Below are positions 1 to 7,697 of a stretch of 14,764 nucleotides of DNA, piece by piece (position 1 is the first letter of the stretch; each line of letters opens with the position of its first letter). Under the pieces are notes generated by a model. The model was given only the letters and a program-made list of their open reading frames with translations, was not told the DNA's origin and did no database searches. The stretch lies in NCBI GenBank assembly GCA_033761815.1, contig JANRMF010000076.1:1-14764 (forward strand), given 5' to 3'. Source of the DNA: JANRKH01 sp033761815 (GTDB lineage: Bacteria; Pseudomonadota; Alphaproteobacteria; Rickettsiales; Rickettsiaceae). A program made the position numbers and the translations under genes.

Positions 1-1
1 A

Positions 2-316
2 TCTTGTCTTATAATTATCTGCGCTTTGTTAATTACAAGTCCCCCAATCCCGATGTTTGGAAATTTCAAAAATTTTGCAAAACATATTGCTTTTGAGAAT
101 GATATGAAAATCACATTACTTGCACTTATATTTTCTACCTTCTTCAGCTTTATATATTGCGGTAGGATAGTTATAGGCTTAACAACTGATTATAAAGGAG
201 ATAAGTCGAGAATAAGTTATGTAAGCCCAAGAGTATTTGCGATGATATACACATCCTTACTTGCTTTAATTGCTTCTTGCTTTAGTGAAAAATTATATTG
301 GGTTTTGTCGCTATGA
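2..316 (+). CDS. C-terminal part of a probable NuoN/NuoM/MrpD-type proton-antiporter-like membrane subunit (5' end outside window)
   Basis: The frame is open to the left edge, so this is the tail (about 104 residues) of a larger gene. The segment reads ..ALLITSPPIPMFGNFKNFA.., resembling the small-residue/Pro/Phe loop (GxPP..GFFxKF) of the proton-channel subunits of complex I (NuoL/M/N) and Mrp antiporters. It is followed by a hydrophobic helix (TLLALIFSTFFSFIYCGRIV), a short polar stretch, and a last helix near the C-terminus (VFAMIYTSLLALIASCF). If that assignment is right, it would be a multi-pass inner-membrane subunit of a proton- or cation-translocating complex. The internal TTG at 26 is not needed as a start, because the frame runs on upstream. 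The stop overlaps the ATG of the next gene (ATGA at 313-316), suggesting translational coupling. The family call rests on a short C-terminal segment and could be wrong; another multi-spanning transporter is possible. Confidence 0.5.
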   Translation, partial: SCLIIICALLITSPPIPMFGNFKNFAKHIAFENDMKITLLALIFSTFFSFIYCGRIVIGLTTDYKGDKSRISYVSPRVFAMIYTSLLALIASCFSEKLYWVLSL

Positions 317-669
317 ATGAATTTATGATATTCTCATCCTTTTCAGCCTTGATCGCTTTTTTGTCTATAGAAAAGAATGCGACCAATAGGGAGGTGTTTT
401 TATATTTAGTTGCCGGGGTAATACTTACAGCATCTTTGGATAAATACAGAATAATCGACATTAATAATAATCCTGCAAGATGGGTCTTTCTTATGATTAT
501 GTTATTTTTCACGGGGATGGTCCCATTATTCTATGATTACGGCTACCATTTATTTCCTGACTTTAAAATTATCAAAGAAATTCCGAGGATAAATTTTCTT
601 CCAACTCTAAACCTTTCTTTTACAATCGCAATTATTTTGATTATAATGACTTTGCTTGTTATATTGTAA
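313..669 (+). CDS. Small four-helix membrane protein, unknown function
   Basis: 118 residues, starting at the ATG that overlaps the stop of the preceding gene (ATGA). A longer reading from a TTG at 298 adds only five residues and looks less likely. Four hydrophobic stretches are visible: residues about 3-19, 30-46, 59-80 and 98-118. The third is followed by YDYGYHLFPDFK, and a short polar segment precedes the fourth. There is no signal peptide distinct from the first helix and no catalytic motif I recognise. The 4-bp overlap suggests co-translation with the upstream NuoN/MrpD-like subunit, so an accessory subunit of the same membrane complex is a reasonable guess, but only from context. Very hydrophobic and rich in Ile, Leu and Phe. 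I do not recognise the family. Confidence 0.7.
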   Translation: MNEFMIFSSFSALIAFLSIEKNATNREVFLYLVAGVILTASLDKYRIIDINNNPARWVFLMIMLFFTGMVPLFYDYGYHLFPDFKIIKEIPRINFLPTLNLSFTIAIILIIMTLLVIL

Positions 670-720
670 ATCAATAATTTTGCGGCAATAGTTCCAAAAT
701 AAATACAAAGAAAATGTTTT

Positions 721-2904
721 ATGGTGAAAAAAATCTTAGACAATAAATTAATTAAGGCAGCGTTGCTTTTTACGATGACCCTTGTTGTTTTCGGCTCTCT
801 CTTTTCCCACTCGCCATATGATCAATCCCTTAATACAGCATCAAGTTTTGAACCTGCAAATATGTTTAGCTATTTTGGCTCATATTTATCTGATGCAATA
901 ATCCAATTTTTTGGGTTCTCAGGTTGGTTATTTGTTGCGTGGGGGGTTATTTTGTCTATTAACATCATAAGGCATAATCCCAAAAGGGTGAAATTAAAAA
1001 TATTAGCTAGTTTTCTTAGTGTCAGCTTTTTTTCTGTTATAATGGGGTGCTTATTTCCCGATTTTGCAACCCCTTCTCACAAATATCTCATTGATTTGTT
1101 CAAAAATTCAAACCAGGCAATTCAGCTTGGATCACTGATTTTTTTGTCTTTTTTTAGTTTTTTCTTATTTATTTACGCCTCAAGCCTTAGAGTCTCAGAT
1201 TTTTCTGCTATATTATCATTAAGCGGGGTTTTATTCCGCAAAAAAGAGCTTGATCACGATGATTATTACACGCGCGCAAGGCCTGAAATAAAGACCAGCT
1301 CTTATTTTGATAAAAAAAAACGCTCAGGAGTTCAAAATACTAGCAAAGAAGATGATTTTGAATATAGCAAAAAAATAAGTAAAAATCGCTCCTCATCCTC
1401 GCAGGAATTCATCCTCCCTATGCTAGATTTGCTGAGTAATATCAAATCAACTAGCGGAGTCAAGATGAGCTCTGCATCTCTTCAGATTCAGGCAGAGAGA
1501 TTGCTCGGAGTTTTAAATGATTTTGGGGTGAGGGGGAATATAATCCAAATAAACCAAGGACCAGTTGTAACATTATATGAATTTGAACCTGCCGCTGGAA
1601 CAAAATCATCCAGAGTCATTTCGCTCTCAGATGACATAGCGCGAAGTCTTTGCGCCCTTTCAGCAAGGATAGCTGTGATTCCAGGGAGAAATGTCCTGGG
1701 TATAGAACTTCCAAATGATGATAGGGAATTTTTTAGGATAAGAGAATTAGTTGAATCTGCGCAATATCGGGATACAAATAGCCAGCTACCTATTATCCTC
1801 GGAAAGGATATTTCTGGAAAGCCCACAATAGTCGATCTTGCCAAAATGCCCCATTTACTGGTAGCAGGAACTACTGGCTCAGGTAAATCAGTTGCTATTA
1901 ACACAATGATACTCTCCTTATTATTCAAGCATAGCCCGAAGGAATGTAGGTTTATTATGATTGATCCAAAAATGCTGGAACTATCAGTTTATGATGGAAT
2001 CCCTCATTTACTTGCGCCCGTTGTAGTAGACCCTGGTAAAGCTGTGGTTGCCCTTAAATGGGCCGTACGAGAAATGGAGAATAGATATAGGCTCATGTCT
2101 AATCTAGGAGTTAGGAATATCCATGGCTATAACGAGAGGATAAAAGAGGCAATTCAAAAAAAAGAGGAGCTAACTCGGACTGTGCAAACAGGGTTTGACC
2201 CTGATACTGGTAAGCCAATTTACGAATCTGTCCCGGTTGAAATGGAGCAGCTTCCTTTTTTAGTAGTAATCGTAGATGAAATGGCCGATCTAATGCTTGT
2301 TGCAGGAAAGGATATAGAATCTTCCATCCAGAGACTTGCGCAAATGGCAAGGGCAGCAGGAATACACCTAATTATGGCCACTCAAAGACCATCAGTCGAT
2401 GTGATTACGGGTGTGATTAAGGCAAACTTTCCAAGTAGGGTCAGTTTTAAAGTAACCTCAAAAATAGATAGTAGAACGATTCTCGGAGAGCAGGGGGCTG
2501 AGCAATTACTTGGCATGGGTGATATGCTTTATATGGGCAATAGTTCAAGGATAGTAAGGGTGCACGGCCCTTTTGTTGAAGATATGGAAGTTGAAAGAAT
2601 AAGCCGGTTCCTCAAGGAGCAAGGCACGCCTGACTATATTGAGGCAGTAACATCTCTTGATGATGAAGATGATGCTTCAAAAGATGCTATGGTTGATATG
2701 GATGATATGAGCGATGAGGGGCTTTATAAAAAAGCAGTACAGATAGTGAAGAATGATAGAAAATCCTCCACGAGTTATATACAAAGAGTACTGAGAATAG
2801 GGTATAATAGGGCGGCTATTCTCATAGAGAGAATGGAAAAAGAGGGGATATTGTCAAGACCAAACCACACAGGAAAAAGAGAGATCTTGATTTATGAAGA
2901 TTGA
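721..2904 (+). CDS. ftsK: DNA translocase FtsK (septal chromosome-segregation motor)
   Basis: 727 residues. FtsK is a septum-anchored hexameric ATPase that pumps double-stranded DNA during division and delivers the terminus to the XerCD/dif resolution system. The N-terminus (about 1-160) has four hydrophobic segments forming the membrane anchor. Residues about 172-230 are a short charged linker, far shorter than in E. coli FtsK and like SpoIIIE and other alphaproteobacterial forms. The motor follows: Walker A GTTGSGKS at 383-390, then FIMIDPK at 411-417, and Walker B VVIVDEMADL with Asp519-Glu520. The region IHLIMATQRPSVDVITGVIK is typical of the RecA-like beta domain. Residues about 665-727 form a winged-helix gamma domain (DEGLYKKAVQIV...SYIQRVLRIGYNRAA), which reads KOPS orientation sequences. 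The ATG start gives a complete membrane anchor; no clear Shine-Dalgarno is seen. It lies 51 bp after the small membrane protein gene. An acidic stretch (DDEDDASKDAMVDMDDMSDE) precedes gamma. Confidence 0.97.
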   Translation: MVKKILDNKLIKAALLFTMTLVVFGSLFSHSPYDQSLNTASSFEPANMFSYFGSYLSDAIIQFFGFSGWLFVAWGVILSINIIRHNPKRVKLKILASFLSVSFFSVIMGCLFPDFATPSHKYLIDLFKNSNQAIQLGSLIFLSFFSFFLFIYASSLRVSDFSAILSLSGVLFRKKELDHDDYYTRARPEIKTSSYFDKKKRSGVQNTSKEDDFEYSKKISKNRSSSSQEFILPMLDLLSNIKSTSGVKMSSASLQIQAERLLGVLNDFGVRGNIIQINQGPVVTLYEFEPAAGTKSSRVISLSDDIARSLCALSARIAVIPGRNVLGIELPNDDREFFRIRELVESAQYRDTNSQLPIILGKDISGKPTIVDLAKMPHLLVAGTTGSGKSVAINTMILSLLFKHSPKECRFIMIDPKMLELSVYDGIPHLLAPVVVDPGKAVVALKWAVREMENRYRLMSNLGVRNIHGYNERIKEAIQKKEELTRTVQTGFDPDTGKPIYESVPVEMEQLPFLVVIVDEMADLMLVAGKDIESSIQRLAQMARAAGIHLIMATQRPSVDVITGVIKANFPSRVSFKVTSKIDSRTILGEQGAEQLLGMGDMLYMGNSSRIVRVHGPFVEDMEVERISRFLKEQGTPDYIEAVTSLDDEDDASKDAMVDMDDMSDEGLYKKAVQIVKNDRKSSTSYIQRVLRIGYNRAAILIERMEKEGILSRPNHTGKREILIYED

Positions 2905-3040
2905 GTTTTACCGTTCAAAATAAAGTGATATAGAAACCTCATTACTCAAAAAACCTCTCTTCCAAACCCGCAAGAATAAAAATACAATATCAAAAGATCT
3001 TAATATACATTACAATTTATATTGATATATAAATTTTTAA

Positions 3041-3047
3041 AAGAGGG
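3041..3047 (+). promoter_or_regulatory. Ribosome binding site AAGAGGG for the 52-aa ORF
   Basis: AAGAGGG lies 7 bases before the ATG at 3055, a good purine-rich Shine-Dalgarno match. Most genes in this window lack a recognisable one, so it decides the start (ATG 3055 rather than the upstream TTG at 3022) and supports real translation of this short frame. Confidence 0.6.
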
Positions 3048-3054
3048 TAAAAGT

Positions 3055-3213
3055 ATGTCTCGGAATAACCAAAACCCAAGGTCAAATCAGAACCTAGGAG
3101 GTATCAAGGCCGGCGCCATACAAACATTGCAGACTTCTGATAATCAGAGATCTGCAGGAATACTTAGTGGTTTGCTTGGTCAAAAAACTAATGAGAGTAC
3201 CCACAGAAAATAA
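3055..3213 (+). CDS. 52-residue Asn/Gln/Gly-rich hypothetical protein
   Basis: A short hydrophilic protein beginning MSRNNQNPRSNQNLGGIKAG and ending in a basic tail (KTNESTHRK). The first third is low-complexity (Asn, Gln, Ser, Arg). The rest (AGAIQTLQTSDNQRSAGILSGLLGQK) could form one short amphipathic helix. There are no cysteines, no membrane segment and no signal peptide. Support for it being real is the strong ribosome binding site at 3041-3047 and its position alone in a 436-bp interval between ftsK and the next ORF, with no competing frame. I do not recognise a family. No promoter or terminator stands out around it, though the upstream sequence is very AT-rich. It may be a lineage-restricted small protein. 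Confidence 0.55.
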   Translation: MSRNNQNPRSNQNLGGIKAGAIQTLQTSDNQRSAGILSGLLGQKTNESTHRK

Positions 3214-3257
3214 ACCTGAATTATTGTAACATATCATAATTAAAAATGTGAAATATG

Positions 3258-3263
3258 TATAAT
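3258..3263 (+). promoter_or_regulatory. Candidate -10 box (TATAAT) upstream of the 150-aa membrane protein gene
   Basis: An exact TATAAT lies 77 bp before the ATG at 3341. No good -35 is found at 16-18 bp spacing; a TTGTAA at 3224-3229 is too distant. The predicted transcription start would fall inside the palindrome at 3266-3284, which suggests regulated transcription. In AT-rich DNA an exact TATAAT can occur by chance. Confidence 0.35.
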
Positions 3264-3265
3264 AT

Positions 3266-3284
3266 ATTTGCTAACTTAGCAAAT
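3266..3284 (+). promoter_or_regulatory. Perfect 19-bp palindrome, operator-like
   Basis: ATTTGCTAA (3266-3274), one central base, then TTAGCAAAT (3276-3284): nine-base perfect inverted arms. A one-base spacer favours binding by a dimeric regulator over an RNA hairpin, although a 7-bp stem with a 5-base loop could also form. It starts two bases after the TATAAT at 3258-3263, where a repressor would block initiation. The regulator is unknown and no regulator gene is present in this window. Confidence 0.4.
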
Positions 3285-3340
3285 TTATGAGACAATTAAT
3301 TAAGAGTTATTTTGACCTATTGTTTTTGGTCTTAAATTAA

Positions 3341-3793
3341 ATGCAAAAAGCGGTTAATCTTTTGTTTCCATATACGAATCTACTAATTGTGATTAATTTA
3401 TTATGTAACAGAGTTGCTATAGGAATTATAATTTTTTGCATAGCCTTTTATTATACTGGTGGTTTTTACTCCATAATCTCCTTTACATCATCTCTAATGC
3501 AAGGGATTGTCTCTGGTATGTCAAATAATTTGAACTCTACAAATAATTGTTTCAAATCTTCGGCTAATGTGGGATCTTACCTATCTTGTTTAGGTAATTT
3601 GTTTTCATTTGGTAGTATAAGCTTTCCAGAAAATTCGAATCAAGATTCTAAGTCAAATTCTGGTAGCAGCGATAAAAAGACAAATATTCCACTTGATCCA
3701 AAAGCCCTTATGAAGAAAATGAATGAATTTCACGATCTGTTTGATTCTCAGTTTTTCCCAACCCCTTATGATGAAGATGATGATGGGAAATAG
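3341..3793 (+). CDS. 150-residue membrane-anchored hypothetical protein with acidic C-terminus
   Basis: The start is the ATG at 3341, directly after an in-frame stop at 3338-3340, so no longer form is possible. No Shine-Dalgarno is visible. Residues about 12-37 (LLIVINLLCNRVAIGIIIFCIAFYY) form one strong membrane segment, followed by a Gly/Ser-rich, weakly hydrophobic stretch to about residue 60. A polar Ser/Asn-rich region follows (about 61-115), then a possible short helix (DPKALMKKMNEFHDLF, 119-134) and an acidic tail DEDDDGK. Cysteines occur at 22, 33, 70 and 83; the last two could form a disulfide if that part lies in the periplasm. Lacking enzymatic motifs, it may be an anchored periplasmic or secreted factor. 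I do not recognise a family. It sits alone between the 52-aa gene and miaB, with its own candidate promoter and palindrome upstream. Confidence 0.6.
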   Translation: MQKAVNLLFPYTNLLIVINLLCNRVAIGIIIFCIAFYYTGGFYSIISFTSSLMQGIVSGMSNNLNSTNNCFKSSANVGSYLSCLGNLFSFGSISFPENSNQDSKSNSGSSDKKTNIPLDPKALMKKMNEFHDLFDSQFFPTPYDEDDDGK

Positions 3794-3844
3794 ATTTATT
3801 GCCACATTTTCAGAAAGATTCGTTTTTGTTAGTGAAGATTAATG

Positions 3845-3867
3845 TAGAAATTTGTGTAAAATTTCTA
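3845..3867. repeat. Inverted repeat, 9-bp arms with 5-base loop
   Basis: TAGAAATTT (3845-3853) and AAATTTCTA (3859-3867) are perfect inverted arms around the loop GTGTA; in RNA the stem extends by a G-U and two A-U pairs. The stem is almost all A/T and no T-run follows, so it is not a classical intrinsic terminator. It lies between the 150-aa gene (stop 3793) and miaB (start 3908) and could be a weak processing hairpin, a protein site, or chance in AT-rich DNA. Confidence 0.4.
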
Positions 3868-3907
3868 TATATTATGGCACCAACTCTATTATAGCATATT
3901 TTTTATC

Positions 3908-5242
3908 ATGGCTAAGAAAAAATTATACATCAAGACCTATGGTTGCCAAATGAATGTTTACGATTCAATGAGGATGGAAGATCTAATGAGACCTCATGGT
4001 TATGAACCGTGTGAGGATATAGCAAGCGCTGATCTTGCGATTCTAAATACTTGTCATATTAGGGAAAAAGCTTCTGAAAAAGTATATTCGGAGCTCGGAA
4101 GGATAAAAAAAATAAAGCAGCAAAAAATAAATAAAGGAAAAGATGTCACAATCGCAGTTGCGGGCTGTGTTGGTCAGGCTGAAGGGGATGAGATATTTAA
4201 GAGAGCTCCTTATGTGAATATTGTTGTTGGTCCCCAGAGTTATCATAGTTTGCCGGAGCTTGTTACAAAAATAGGAAGAAAGGAAAACCATCTGATTGAG
4301 CTGGATTTTGTTGAAGAAGCGAAATTTGACAAACTTCCCTCACATTCTTTTTCTAGCAAATCTAGCGCTCTTGTTTCCGTGCAAGAGGGGTGTGATAAGT
4401 TCTGTGCATTTTGTGTTGTGCCGTATACTCGCGGAGCTGAATTTTCAAGGCCTCTTGAGCAAGTTTACAGGGAAGTTTTGCTGCAAGTGACAGCTGGCGC
4501 TAAAGAAATTACTCTATTAGGTCAAAATGTGAACGCATATCACGGAAAAACTGACGAAGGGGATGTCGCCTCCCTTGCAACTTTGATAAAGAAACTTGAG
4601 AATATAGATGGACTTGAGAGAATTAGGTATACAACATCTCATCCTCTTGATATGAGTGATGATTTAATCGAGCTTCATGGCACTTCAGAAAAATTAATGC
4701 CATTTCTTCATTTGCCTATCCAGTCTGGGTCAGACAAGATTCTCAAAGAAATGAACAGAAAGCATACAAGAGATGAATATTTACGGATAATAGAAAAGAT
4801 CAAAAAAGCAAGAGGCGATATAGCCCTCTCTTCCGATTTTATTGTGGGATTCCCTGGTGAGACTTATAAAGATTTTGAAGATACATTAGATATTGTCCGT
4901 AGTGTTGGGTATAGTCAGTGTTTTTCATTTAAATATAGCCCTCGTCCCGGAACTCCTGCTTCGGTAAAAATTCAGCTTAACGAAGATGTTAAATCTGAAA
5001 GACTTGCGGAATTGCAAAAAGAAATACAATTCCAGCAGCTAAAGTTCAATAAGGGGTGCGTGGGGAAAGTTTTACCAGTTTTATTTGAAAGAGAGGGGAA
5101 ATATGACGGGCAAGTTTCCGGCAAATCGCCATATCTCCAATCTGTGAATATTGAGGGTCAGATTCATGAGCACGAAAACAAAATTTTAAATGTTAAAATT
5201 AATGATGCTATGCAGTCAAGCCTTTGCGGTGAAGTGGTTTAG
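3908..5242 (+). CDS. miaB: tRNA-2-methylthio-N6-dimethylallyladenosine synthase MiaB
   Basis: 444 residues, the usual length. MiaB is a cytoplasmic radical-SAM enzyme that adds a methylthio group at C2 of i6A37 in tRNAs reading codons that start with U, converting i6A to ms2i6A. The N-terminal UPF0004 domain (about 5-120) carries the three cysteines of the auxiliary [4Fe-4S] cluster: Cys13 in TYGCQMN, Cys49 in LNTCHIRE and Cys87 in AVAGCVGQ. The radical-SAM motif CxxxCxxC is Cys162, Cys166 and Cys169 in EGCDKFCAFCVVPYTRG. GQNVNAY and SGSDKILKEMNRKH are family signatures. The C-terminal part from about residue 380 is a TRAM RNA-binding domain. YGCQMN and the TRG after the second cluster favour MiaB over RimO or MtaB. 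ATG start without an obvious Shine-Dalgarno. Its neighbours do not share its function. Confidence 0.97.
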   Translation: MAKKKLYIKTYGCQMNVYDSMRMEDLMRPHGYEPCEDIASADLAILNTCHIREKASEKVYSELGRIKKIKQQKINKGKDVTIAVAGCVGQAEGDEIFKRAPYVNIVVGPQSYHSLPELVTKIGRKENHLIELDFVEEAKFDKLPSHSFSSKSSALVSVQEGCDKFCAFCVVPYTRGAEFSRPLEQVYREVLLQVTAGAKEITLLGQNVNAYHGKTDEGDVASLATLIKKLENIDGLERIRYTTSHPLDMSDDLIELHGTSEKLMPFLHLPIQSGSDKILKEMNRKHTRDEYLRIIEKIKKARGDIALSSDFIVGFPGETYKDFEDTLDIVRSVGYSQCFSFKYSPRPGTPASVKIQLNEDVKSERLAELQKEIQFQQLKFNKGCVGKVLPVLFEREGKYDGQVSGKSPYLQSVNIEGQIHEHENKILNVKINDAMQSSLCGEVV

Positions 5243-5291
5243 CATTATGAAGAAATTATACCAATGCTCCAATGTAAATAGAATGAATTAA

Positions 5292-7697
5292 GTGATCAGA
5301 AAGGCAATTTTTTTCTTACTAAAAGCCATAATACTGACGGGTACTATATCTGCATTCGCAGTAGCATATCTTGTATTTTACTACACAAGTGATCTACCAG
5401 ACTATAATGAGCTAGCAAAATACCACCCACCTCTTGCCACAAGAATTTATACCATAGATGGAAAGCTTATTGAGCAATATGCGAGAGAAAATAGGGTATT
5501 TGTGGACATAAAATCCGTTCCTAAGCACCTAATCCATGCTTTTGTTGCAGCTGAAGATAAGAATTTCTATAACCATTTGGGAATAGATGTGATTGGGGTT
5601 GCAAGGGCAACAATAACCAATATCCACAATATGCTAACGAATAAAAGGCTTCAGGGTGCGTCAACAATTACTCAGCAAGTAGTAAAGAATTTGCTACTAA
5701 CAAATGAGCGTTCAATAGCAAGAAAAATTAAGGAAGCTGCACTTTCTTATATGGTCAGCAAAACCTTTACTAAGGACCAGATTTTAGAACTATATTTAAA
5801 TCAAACATTTTTTGGAAAAGGGGCTTATGGCGTTGCTTCTGCTTCACAAGTTTATTTTAACAAGTCTCCAGAAGCGCTTAGCCTTGAAGAGGCGGCCTTT
5901 ATAGCGGCACTTCCTAAAGCGCCATCTAATTTTGATCCAGTAAGAAACTATGCAAAATCCAAGGATAGAAGGGATTATGTAATAAACAGAATGCTTGAAG
6001 ATGGATATATCACCGTGGAAGAGGCAAGGACTGCGCTAAAGTCAGAAATTATATTAAAGAGCAGGTATAAGGAAGATTTAGTGAGTGCGGGATATGCAGC
6101 AGAAGTAGTAAGGCAGATAGTATCAGATATGGTGGGCGAAGATCAGTTTTATACCGAAGGATATACTGTAATTACTACGCTAGATAGCAAGATTCAAAAA
6201 GAGCTGACGGAATCTTTTGTTGAGGGAATTAGGGCCTTTGACCAAAAAAAGGGCTATAGAAAGCCAGTGGCAAAAATAAGCATTGATAACTGGAAGGATA
6301 ATCTAAATAAAATACAAGATCAGCTCAATATGAGGGAATATAAACTAGCCGTGATTCTCTCTCTAACTGATAATCAGGCGTCAATCGGACTCAAGGATGG
6401 GTCTAAAGGTACAATTCCGATTTCAGAGGCAAAATGGGCAAGATCTGGCGTGAAGTCTCTAAAATCATTTTTAAATGCCGGTGATGTGATTGCTGTGGAA
6501 AATTTAGGCAATCATTATGGACTTAGGCAAATCCCAGAAGTAAATGGGGGGATGATTGCTTCTGACCCAAGAACAGGATGTGTAAGAGCACATGTTGGTG
6601 GATATGATTTTAATGCAAATAAATTCGATAGAATCACCCAAGCGATTAGGCAGCCTGGCTCAACAATAAAGTCTTTTGTATATCTTGCTGCTCTTGAAAA
6701 TGGGATTAAGCCTAATGCGATTTTTGAAGATGGTCCTATTAGCATCTCTCAAGGGAAGGGTATGCCCCCATGGCAACCAAAGAACTATAAGGGAGATTTT
6801 TTAGGTGCGATAACTTTTAGAAAGGCGCTAGAGAAATCTAGAAATTTAGTAACAGTTCGTGTCGCTCAGAAAATAGGGATTCAAAAAGTTGCTGATACAT
6901 TTGTCAGATTTGGCATATGCCCCCAGCCAAAGTTATATTACTCTATGGTTCTTGGCGCGGTTGATACCACCGTTGCAAAGATGGTGAACGCATATTCTAT
7001 TATTGCTAATGGGGGTTTGCAAGTAATGCCCAATTATATCGAAATGATTCAGGATAAAAACGGAAAAATAATTTACAGGCGCAATGATTCAATTTGCAAG
7101 AATTGTGAAAATTATGATGAAAAATCTACATCTCTTCCTGAGGTTGAGGTGATGGGGAAGAATAGGGTTCTTGACGAAAGGGTTGCATATCAGCTTACTT
7201 CTATTTTGAAGGGCGCTGTCCAAAGGGGTACATCAGCAAGGCTTGCAAAGCATAATTTGCCACTTGCATCTAAAACTGGAACAACAAATTTGAGCTACGA
7301 TGCTTGGACCATTTCTTATACTCCAACTGTGATTGTAGGGGGTTATGTTGGGTATGACCAGCCTCAGGAGCTTGGTAAAAGAGAGTCCGGTGCTACAGTT
7401 GCTCTGCCAATTATAGATAGCTTTCTAACAAAGATAGAGGGTAGAATTAGTCACAAAGATTTCACAATGCCTGAGGGTATTGAGATAAGGCTTATTGATA
7501 AAGACTCTGGTGCTTACTATACTGGAGTAGGCGCGATTGGTGAAGCTTTTGCTACTGGTGTTATTAATGGGGGTTCTGCTGACCATAATAATGAGGGACG
7601 AGAGTCTATTCAGACTGAGGATGTAATTATATCTGATGAGAATATAACAAAGGAACAAATGGATAATCTTATTGAAAATACTGGCGAGATATACTAA
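5292..7697 (+). CDS. mrcA: Class A penicillin-binding protein 1A (glycosyltransferase/transpeptidase)
   Basis: 801 residues with a GTG start; no better ATG precedes the N-terminal membrane helix (residues about 5-31). This periplasmic enzyme polymerises lipid II into glycan and cross-links stem peptides. The GT51 domain (about 45-215) shows AAEDKNFYNHLGID with catalytic Glu88, QGASTITQQVVKNLLL, KIKEAALSYMVSK and LELYLNQTFFGKGAYG. An OB-like insert region lies between about 300 and 420. The transpeptidase domain has the nucleophile motif STIK (Ser457, Lys460), SRN at 516-518 and KTGTT at 661-665. ICKNCEN at 601-607, between SRN and KTG, is a CxxC pair that could form a disulfide; I do not recall it as typical of PBP1A. 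The acidic tail ends ENTGEIY. Its stop overlaps the murD start (TAATG at 7695-7699), so the two are probably co-translated. The symbol mrcA (ponA) follows the family name. Confidence 0.95.
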   Translation: MIRKAIFFLLKAIILTGTISAFAVAYLVFYYTSDLPDYNELAKYHPPLATRIYTIDGKLIEQYARENRVFVDIKSVPKHLIHAFVAAEDKNFYNHLGIDVIGVARATITNIHNMLTNKRLQGASTITQQVVKNLLLTNERSIARKIKEAALSYMVSKTFTKDQILELYLNQTFFGKGAYGVASASQVYFNKSPEALSLEEAAFIAALPKAPSNFDPVRNYAKSKDRRDYVINRMLEDGYITVEEARTALKSEIILKSRYKEDLVSAGYAAEVVRQIVSDMVGEDQFYTEGYTVITTLDSKIQKELTESFVEGIRAFDQKKGYRKPVAKISIDNWKDNLNKIQDQLNMREYKLAVILSLTDNQASIGLKDGSKGTIPISEAKWARSGVKSLKSFLNAGDVIAVENLGNHYGLRQIPEVNGGMIASDPRTGCVRAHVGGYDFNANKFDRITQAIRQPGSTIKSFVYLAALENGIKPNAIFEDGPISISQGKGMPPWQPKNYKGDFLGAITFRKALEKSRNLVTVRVAQKIGIQKVADTFVRFGICPQPKLYYSMVLGAVDTTVAKMVNAYSIIANGGLQVMPNYIEMIQDKNGKIIYRRNDSICKNCENYDEKSTSLPEVEVMGKNRVLDERVAYQLTSILKGAVQRGTSARLAKHNLPLASKTGTTNLSYDAWTISYTPTVIVGGYVGYDQPQELGKRESGATVALPIIDSFLTKIEGRISHKDFTMPEGIEIRLIDKDSGAYYTGVGAIGEAFATGVINGGSADHNNEGRESIQTEDVIISDENITKEQMDNLIENTGEIY

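Noticed and set aside
1488..1928. 146-codon open frame antisense to ftsK
   Set aside because: It lies wholly inside the conserved FtsK motor region; its translation is low in plausible structure and it has no start signal. It is a shadow of the sense codons.
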